From: Congeria kusceri
Lineage: Eukaryota; Mollusca; Bivalvia; Myida; Dreissenidae
NCBI GenBank assembly: GCA_027627225.1
Contig: CM051029.1
Location: 18,033,656 to 18,097,655, forward strand
Direction: 5' to 3'
Length of the DNA: 64,000 nucleotides
Under the pieces are notes generated by a model that searched no databases, was not told where the DNA came from, and was given only the letters and a program-made list of their open reading frames with translations. Below, piece by piece: positions 38,501-47,500 of this stretch. The stretch's first letter is position 1. Each line of letters starts with the position of its first letter. The position numbers and the translations under genes are program-made.

Positions 38501-41500
38501 GTACATGTATATAAAGCGTCCAGGGTAAAGTGTGTACTCATTTTGGTCAGTCTGGATTCGGAGTTTGACGGTAACAGTCGCATTTTAAATGACGCGGAAT
38601 TAATAAGATTCATGAAGCATGGATTTGGTAATGGATAAAAAGTGGACTGTGTTAATTCAATATAAATTGGCATTGCAGATACGAACATGCGATGATTTCG
38701 ATCTGCGGTTTTTTTTAAGACGGAAAAGTTGCATGTTTGTCAACATGTAATCTGCACTGCCTCAACTGCATATTTGTTCGGACATTAGTGAAATTATAAT
38801 ACAGCATGTGAACTAACAATATGATATTTTTGGATACGATTTCGTGGAATAAAAAAAGGTACGTGTTATTTTATAATTTACCTACCATTACTATCACACG
38901 TCGCCTGCACGTTGATCGAGTGGAAATGCTTTCTATTTACAAATGCCACTTTGTCGGGCTGCCCGGGTGACAAGATGCGGACGTGCCGTCGATACACCCG
39001 ATGACGGATGGAAATCCCCGAACCCGGAACGTTTGTCGCTCGTCGTCGGTCTTCGTCGCTTGTCGGAAACTTAATAAATCGGTCCTTCAGTCCGAAAATA
39101 GCGTCAACGACCGCGGTCACCACACGAGAAACGGTGGCTATGTTGACGCCGAAGGTGTCACCGATAACCTGCAGAAAATTTCCTGTAGCCAAGAATCTCA
39201 GAGTAATTAGCACCTGTTGTCGCGTCGACAGTGATTGGTTTCGTTGTGTCTGGCGTCGTATAATGGGGTCTAAAAGGTCAACAAGTCTGTCTAAGTTCAT
39301 AGAAGAAAACCTGTACCTTCGGCGCAGTTCGTCGTCGGTAAGATCTGTGATTTGCAAGTCAATTCGTCGAAATCGTCGCGGTTGTCTGAGTCTAAAGAAA
39401 AGAACGTCCGCCATGTTTGTATGTCAGTCCGTACGGTAACCACTCCTTAACCAGCACTTGGAGCAGGGTTAAAACTGACCACGGTAACGTCATGGTTACT
39501 GTCAACGTCATTGTTTATACAACCCGCCTCGGCGTGGTTATCACAGCGGTTACCGCGTTCGTACGGTTACTGCGTGGGTTTAAACGTTTATACAATTGGC
39601 TGCTGGTAAGACATTTTGAGAGACTTTACCTGTTCAAATCATAATAAAATGGCGCAATTTGTTTATATCTGTTTTATGTGTTGTATAGCCCATTTCATTA
39701 ATTTCACCATATCGACAATCGCCCATCACTTCACTAACACGATTTCCTCGTGCACATTTTTACACAATTTCGCCGGTATGAGATTTAGGCGGCACTAGAC
39801 AGTTTTAGCCAAAAATTTCGAATTGGCAGGGGAGAAAATTCTAATAAATAGGGATACAGTGAAACTGAGCAGCATATTGAGTGTTTTAGAAGTTGTAAGT
39901 ATCAGATTTAAGGGCTGGAGTTTTGAATTACATGCTTAGTGGATTCAAAAATATGACCTATTGAAGCCAGTGTATGTGTTGAGCCACCTTGCACATGAAA
40001 TTCGTAAATGGTTCCTAGCTCTGAACGCCATTTTGGCAGGATATTTAAAAGGGCGTACATACATTGGAATTTATTGGAAAATCTGAATGGTTGACCCCCA
40101 GTTTGCTCAGTCGCGAAAACTGGTGACATTTGAACCCCAAAATTGGCTGATCATGCATGTTAAAATTATAGTGGAACTGTGTGCATAATTCTTTTCCCTA
40201 AATTTGTGTGAAGCCACAGCCACAACAATATTGAAATGATGTTTGGTTTGTTTTAAGGTGTTGACATCAGTGTGTGCAAGACGGCTCGAACCCAGACCCC
40301 ACCAGGCCGAGTCCGAAGCCCGAGAAACTGTATAGTGCCCCCTTACATTCAAAGAGTTAACACGTGAGCGTGTCTTTGTGTTTGTTTCTCATTACTGCGC
40401 CCTATTTTTACCAGAGCATCCCGCTACAAAAATGAAATAAATGTGTACTAAATTGCAAATGGAGTTTTGCTGTTTTGTTTTCTTGTTATTAAAAAATGGC
40501 CTAACCTGTTAGTTTACAGCTATTTTCTTTAACTTCAGTACATAAATATTATAATACCAATAATGGGCCTTTAAGATTTCAAGGCAGACTCCATTGAAAC
40601 ACTGATCTCAATTAACTTGCAGGGCTCTCACTCGGAAATATTATTATGTCGTCAGCAATTTCGCCATTTTGTACAAACTGTCAACATTTAGTAGTCAATC
40701 TGTTGTTTCATGGTTAAACTTTTACAGTATTAACTTTAACGTTACATTAAAGCGTCAAACTATGACAACTGAAGCCATACTTGTTGATTTTGTTATCATT
40801 TATTGCATCACACACACAGTGTTGGCACTAAGGTTTAAAAGATCATAATCGTGTTTCTGCTGACACAGTACAAAAAATGTTCGTTCGGTAGACATTTGAA
40901 ATGGCTGCTGTAAGTCAGGGCACGCTATTTGTTTACTAATTAAGTGTACAAAAGTTGTCGCCACTAACTTTCGCCAGTTTGAATATTTAACGACCACTTG
41001 AAAAAAGAGTCTGATTTGGCGACAATTGCCATAGGCAGCGAGAGCCCTGACTTGTGTACATTCAGTGACCTAAGATCATTGGAATGCTGTTCGTGTAGGA
41101 ATTGAACTCCCGATCTCCAGGTCTCAAGGACGACATTAATTTAATGTATTTTCAGTGACCTTCAGCGAGTGTCAGAACTCGATCTCGAATCCTCTGCCTC
41201 AGCTCAGTGCCTGTGTATGTACCTGCAGTGTAAGTAACTGATAACACAGGTTATATTCTGTATGTACCATCTGCAGTGTCAGCAACTGATAACACAGGTG
41301 AGATTCTGTATGTACCATCTGCAGTGTCAGCAACTGATAACACAGGTTAGATTCTGTATGTACCATCTGCAGTGTCAGCAACTGATAAAACAGGTGAGAT
41401 TCTGTATGTACCATCTGCAGTGTCTGCAACTGATAACACAGGTGAGATTCTGTATGTACCATCTGCAGTGTCAGCAACTCATAACACAGGTGAGATTCTC

Positions 41501-44500
41501 TATGTACCATCTGCAGTGTCAGCAACTGATAACACTGGTGAGATTTTCTATGTACCATCTGCAGTGTCAGCAACTGATAACACAGGTGAGATTCTCTATG
41601 TACCATCTGCAGTGTCAGCAACTGATAACACACGTGAGATTCTCTATGTACAATCTGCATTGTCAGCAACTGATAACATAGGTGAGATTCTGTATGTACC
41701 ATCTGCAGTGTCAGCAACTGATAACACAGGTGAGATTCCGTATGTACCATCTGCAGTGTCAGCAACTGATAACACACGTGAGATTCTCTTTGTACCATCT
41801 GCAGTGTCAGCAACTGATAACACAGGTGAGATTCTGTATGTACCATCTGCAGTGTCTGCAACTGATAACACAGGTGAGATTCTCTATGTACCATCTGCAA
41901 CGTCAGCAACTGATAACACTGGTGAGATTTTCTATGTACCATCTGCAGTGTCAGCAACTGATAACACAGGTGAGATTCTCTATGTACCATCTGCAGTGTC
42001 AGAAACTGATAACACCGGTGAGATTCTGTATGTATCATCTGCAGTGTCAGCAACTGATAACACAGGTGAGATTGGGTATGTACCTGCTGTGTCAGCAACT
42101 GATAACACAGGTGAGATTCTGTATGTACCATCTGCAGTGTCAGCAGCTGATAACACAGGTGAGATTGGGTATGTACCTGCAGTGTCAGCAACTGATAACA
42201 CAGGTGAGATTCTCTATGTACCATCTGCGGTGTCCATCTGCAGTGTCAGCAACTGATAACACAGGTGAGAATCTCTATATATCATCTGCAGTGTCAGCAA
42301 CTGATAACACAGGTGAGATCGTGCTCTGTTCTTGCCTCTTGTGTGCTTAAACCTTCCTCCAATTCAGTGATAAACAATTTAGGTTGAACCTGCCTATCTA
42401 CCAACGATCTAAAGCCTTTAATTTGGTGATAAACAATTTGGGTTCAACCCGCATTTCTACAATCAAAACCCCCCTCTTATTTAGTAATTAACAATTTAGA
42501 TTGAATCAGCATCTCTGCCATGGATAAACAACCCTCTAATTTAGTAAATAACAGTTTAGGTTGACCCGCATCATTACCACCTATACAAAAACACCTCTGT
42601 ATGTTTCGGATTGTATCGTGGTGTTTTCGAGGTGTCGTAGAAAAATCATGGAATTTTGGTTTCAACAGTTTGTATGAACCCAGCAATATCTCTTGCAGCT
42701 GATGTCCCAACGAGCGTACATCATGGCAGGCAGTGTCACAAATGACCGCTTGACCGTCCTGGTGGAGAGGGTCATTGACCTCACTGACCGTCTGCTGACC
42801 TTGTTCCAGGGACTCGGGAACACGGAACTCGCATTGTTCAAGCAAACAGAACTCAAGGTTCTTAGAGAATACTTGGTTTATGTTGAGTGAAGATAAGTTT
42901 ATCTAGCGAGGCTCAGAAAACTAGAGGCTTAAGTGTTTTAAAGTTCTGAATTTTAAGTCTTAATTTTGGATCCTTTTTAATTACCAGCTCAAGATGTTAA
43001 ATGCTAGAATGCCTAAGGCTTATTGAGACACTCTCGAGTCTGTTTCCTGGGTAGAACCAGTACTTGGTGTCTTTGGGGGAGATCTTGAGTACGCTCCCAG
43101 AGTGGGGATCAAACCCGGGACCTCCCTATCGCTAGGCGGACACCATATCCACAACGCTACTGCGACCTCCCTTTTACAGGCCCTGACCTTCCGTCTGTGT
43201 TCTACGCTGGCAAACTCCAGGAACTGGCCACTCAGATGAAAGCCCACAATGTGTATGCAAACTACCTGACAGCATTACAAGGGTTAGTAGTCCGATAAAA
43301 TGTCTGTGCTGTTTTCAGCAATTGGTGTAATGGTGGCTGGGTTTATTGGCAGGGGAAATCTCTCAATTACTTTCCACACAAATAATAGCCCACAGTGTAT
43401 GTAAACTACCTGATAGCTTTGCAGAGTGATAGAGTGTCTGTGTGTGTGTTTTTCAGCCGTTGGGGGTAACAGTGGTAGGGCCTGTGGGTAGGGGAAACTT
43501 TATGTCATGGGGGAAATTCAGGAATTAAAGAAAACAATGAAACCATCAATATTTATTTGACTCTATTTTCTCTTCTGCAATACAAACAATTTATGAAGAT
43601 TGTGGAAAAATATATATACTCCAGAGCTATGGAAAAGGGTCGCAATTTCAACCCGAATTGGCCATAAAACACTTATTAGTTATTATTCTGTACTTTTCAT
43701 TCTAAAAAGAAAACAATATCTACCTTAGTGTATTAAAAAAAACAAAGTATATAGTGCAGTTTATATCGTTTTAGACACTCCTTACGAAATATTTTCAGAT
43801 TTTTGGGCACAGATAGTACACCAACAGACAAGTTCACCTCGTACCTGCTATCTGAGCTACCGAACATCAAATCCAGTCAGCTTTCCAATGTTCAGAACAT
43901 TCTCCACTCAGCGTTAAAGCTCGTCCATCCTGCAACGTGCCCGGTGTTGAAAAAGGTCCGGAAAGCGTTTGCGACGATTCATGAACCCGCAAAAGTGTCG
44001 GATAATCCTGTGAAATTCACTGCGGGTCTTACAACAGCTGTGCTGCTCATAGCAGATATTGAAAATGTCGTGAAAGTGGAAAATATTCGTGTACAGGTGA
44101 GATTTTATCAATGTCATTTGGCGTCACGACATGGATCGAATATAGACTCGCATACTCACAATATGCGAGTAAAAATAGAAAATGTGAGTAATTTTCCAGC
44201 TGGCAAACTTTTGCGAGTGAAAAAAGGCATATACTTGCTCAATTTAGCGAAATATCTGTGATAAGTAGAAGAACAAGCTTGTGTTGTGTGATTCTTTTCA
44301 AGTTAGAAAAATAAAATGAAACACTGTCATATTTTGGGGTTATATAATTTCATAATTCCACCTGAAATAAATATGTTGTTTGTTTATTTCGATTTTTCGC
44401 TGTTTTTACAGAATTTCAGTCATATCACAGCGGTCAGTTAACCTACTCACACTTTTCCTGGGCAAGCTTAGCCGATCAAAGCGGTTGACCAGTACTAAGT

Positions 44501-47500
44501 GCACATACTTATGCCAGTAACTGACAACTGCCCTACTTTAATCAGAGGTAGGGGGAGAATGGCCGTATAAATAATTTCATGACCAATCTCCACACAAGTT
44601 ATGTGGCCTGGCTGGGGTTCGAACTCACGATCCCCGGATTGACAGTCCAGTGCTCTACCAACTGAGCTAGCCGGGCCCAGTGAAATAAATATGTATTTTA
44701 GCAAGTCGATTTTCATTTTGATACAAAAGTAACTAAAAATATTATGATTGTGTTTTACAGACAATTTCTAACTCTACACTAGAAATACATGTAGATGAAT
44801 AAACACATTTGGCATGATTAATTTCTCTGCAGGTCAAACTATTTTTAGAATAACCACATTTCCATTAGTCTATGCATGCTGTTACATTTAACTCCCTTCA
44901 AATGAACGGTGTGTGGCATGGTTTTTAGGACTCATATCTGTAATAGATCTTTCTATTTTTTTGCCACTTACATTTATTATACTGCCCCCATCAATTGTTT
45001 TAGGATGAATTTCCATTAATCAATTATCACATATACATATAAAATAGGTTAACCGTTAAACAAGTGATATTCCAGTATAATGATTGGATTAAATGCTAGA
45101 TGGATATTGCATATGATTGGATTAAATACTAGATTGATATTGCATATGATTGGATTAAATACTAGATTGATATTGCATATGATTGGGTTAAATACTAGAT
45201 TGATATTGCATATGATTGGATTAAATACTAAATTAAGTTTACATATGATTGGGTTAAATACTAGATTGATATTGCATACGATTGGATTAAATACTAAATT
45301 AATTTTGCATATGATTGGATTAAATACTAAAATGATTTTGCATATGATTGGATTAAATACTAGATTGATATTGCATATGATTGGATGAAATACTAAATTA
45401 ATTTTGCATATCATTGGATGAAATACTAAATTGATTTTGCATATAATTGGATTAAATACTAAATTGATTTTGCATATGATTGGATTAAATACTAAATTGA
45501 TTTTGCATATGATTGGATTAAATACTAAATTGATTTTGCGTATAATTGGATTAAATACTAGATTGATTTTGCATATGATTGGATTAAATACTAGATTGAT
45601 TTTGCATATGATTGGATTAAATACTCTAGATTGATTTTGCATATGATTGGATTAAATACTAGATTGATTTTGCATATAATTGGATTAAATACTAGATTGA
45701 TATTGCATATAATTGGATTAAATACTAGATTGATATTGCATATAATTGGATTAAATACTAAATTGATATTGCATATGATTGGATTAAATACTAAATTGAT
45801 ATTGCATATAATTGGATTAAATACTAAATTGATTTTGCATATAATTGGATTAAATACTAAATTGATTTTGCATATGATTGGATTAAATACTAGATTGATA
45901 TTGCATATGATTTGATTAAATACTAGATTGATATTGCATATGATTGGATTAAATACTAGATTGATATTGCATATGATTGGATTAAATACTAGATTGATAT
46001 TGCATATAATTGGATTAAATACTAAATTGATATTGCATATGATTGGATTAAATATTAATTTGATTTTGCATATAATTGGATTAAATACTAAATTGATTTT
46101 GCATATAATTGGATTAAATACTAAATAGATTTTGCATATAATTGGATTAAATACTAAATTGATTTTGCATATGATTGGATTAAATACTAAATTGATTTTG
46201 CATATGATTGGATTAAATACTAGATTGATATTGCATATGATTGGATTAAATACTAGATCGATATTGCATATGATTGGATTAAATACTAGATTGATATTGC
46301 ATATGATTGGATTAAATACTAGATTGATATTGCATATGATTGGATTAAATACTAGATTGATATTGCATATGATTGGATTAAATACCAAATTGATGTTGCA
46401 TATCATTGGATTAAATACTAAATTAATTTTGCATATAATTGGATTAAATACTAAATTGATTTTGCATATGATTGGATTGAATACTAAATTGATTTTGCAT
46501 ATGATTGGATTGAATACTAGATTGATGTTGCATATGATTGGATTGAATACTAGATTGATTTTGCATATGATTGGATAAAATACTACATTGATTTTGCATA
46601 TGATTGGATTGAATACTAGATTGATTTTGCATATGATTGGATTAAATACTAAATTGATTTTGCATATGATTGGATTGAATACTAGATTTATGTTGCATAT
46701 GATTGGATTATATACTAGATTGATTTTGCATATAATTGGATTAAATACTACATTGATTTTGCATATGATTGGATTAAATGATAAATTGATTTTGCATATA
46801 ATTGGCTTAAATACTAAATTGATATTGCATATGATTGGATTGAATACTAGATTGATTTTGCATATGATTGGATTAAATACTAGATTGATATTGCATATAA
46901 TTGGATTAAATACTAGATTGATATTGCATATAATTGGATTAAATTATAGATTGATATTGCATATGATTGGATTAAATACTCCATTGATATTACATATAAT
47001 TGGATTAAATACTAGATTGATATTGCATATGATTAGATTAAATACTAAATTGAATTTGTATATGATTGGATTAAATACTAGATTGATATTGCATATGATT
47101 GGATAAAATCTAAATTGATATTGCATATGATTGGATTAAATACTAAATTTATTTTGCGTATAATTGGATTAAATAATATATTGATATTGCATATGATTAC
47201 ATTAAGTACTAAATTGATATTGCATATGATTGTATTAAATACTAGATTGATATTGCATATGATTGGATTAAATACTAGATTGATATTGCATATGATTCGA
47301 TTAAATACTAAATTGATATTGCATATGATTGGATTAAATACTAGATTGTTATTGCATATGATTGGATTAAATACTAAATTGATATTGCATATGATTGGAT
47401 TAAATACTAGATTGATTTTGCATATGATTGGATTAAATTCTAAATTGATATTGCATATGATTGACATTCAGCTTTTGACCATAGTGCTTTCTCACAGGTT

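Larger units (their letters stand above)
24947..39604. mobile_element. PIF/Harbinger DNA transposon (with nested 8-kb insertion)
   Basis: The left end AGCAGCCAATGGTATAAAC (24947) is the inverse of GTTTATACAATTGGCTGCT ending at 39604. Further complementarity (GCAGTTA-type) follows. Between them lie the two genes typical of Harbinger elements: a Myb/SANT protein (+) and a DDE transposase (-), transcribed toward each other. It sits in the INTS4 intron just 37 bp after the exon ending at 24910. Without the nested element it would be about 6.7 kb. I could not fix a 3-bp target duplication. Confidence 0.8.

Noticed and set aside
41199..42350. Repetitive proteins of up to 341 residues on both strands
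   Set aside because: The period of 48 bp is divisible by three, so frames stay open by repetition; the content is exon end plus splice donor.
44604..44678. Functional tRNA-Asp gene
   Set aside because: A second copy at 58386-58457 shares the same long non-tRNA body, so both are SINE heads; acceptor pairing is imperfect.
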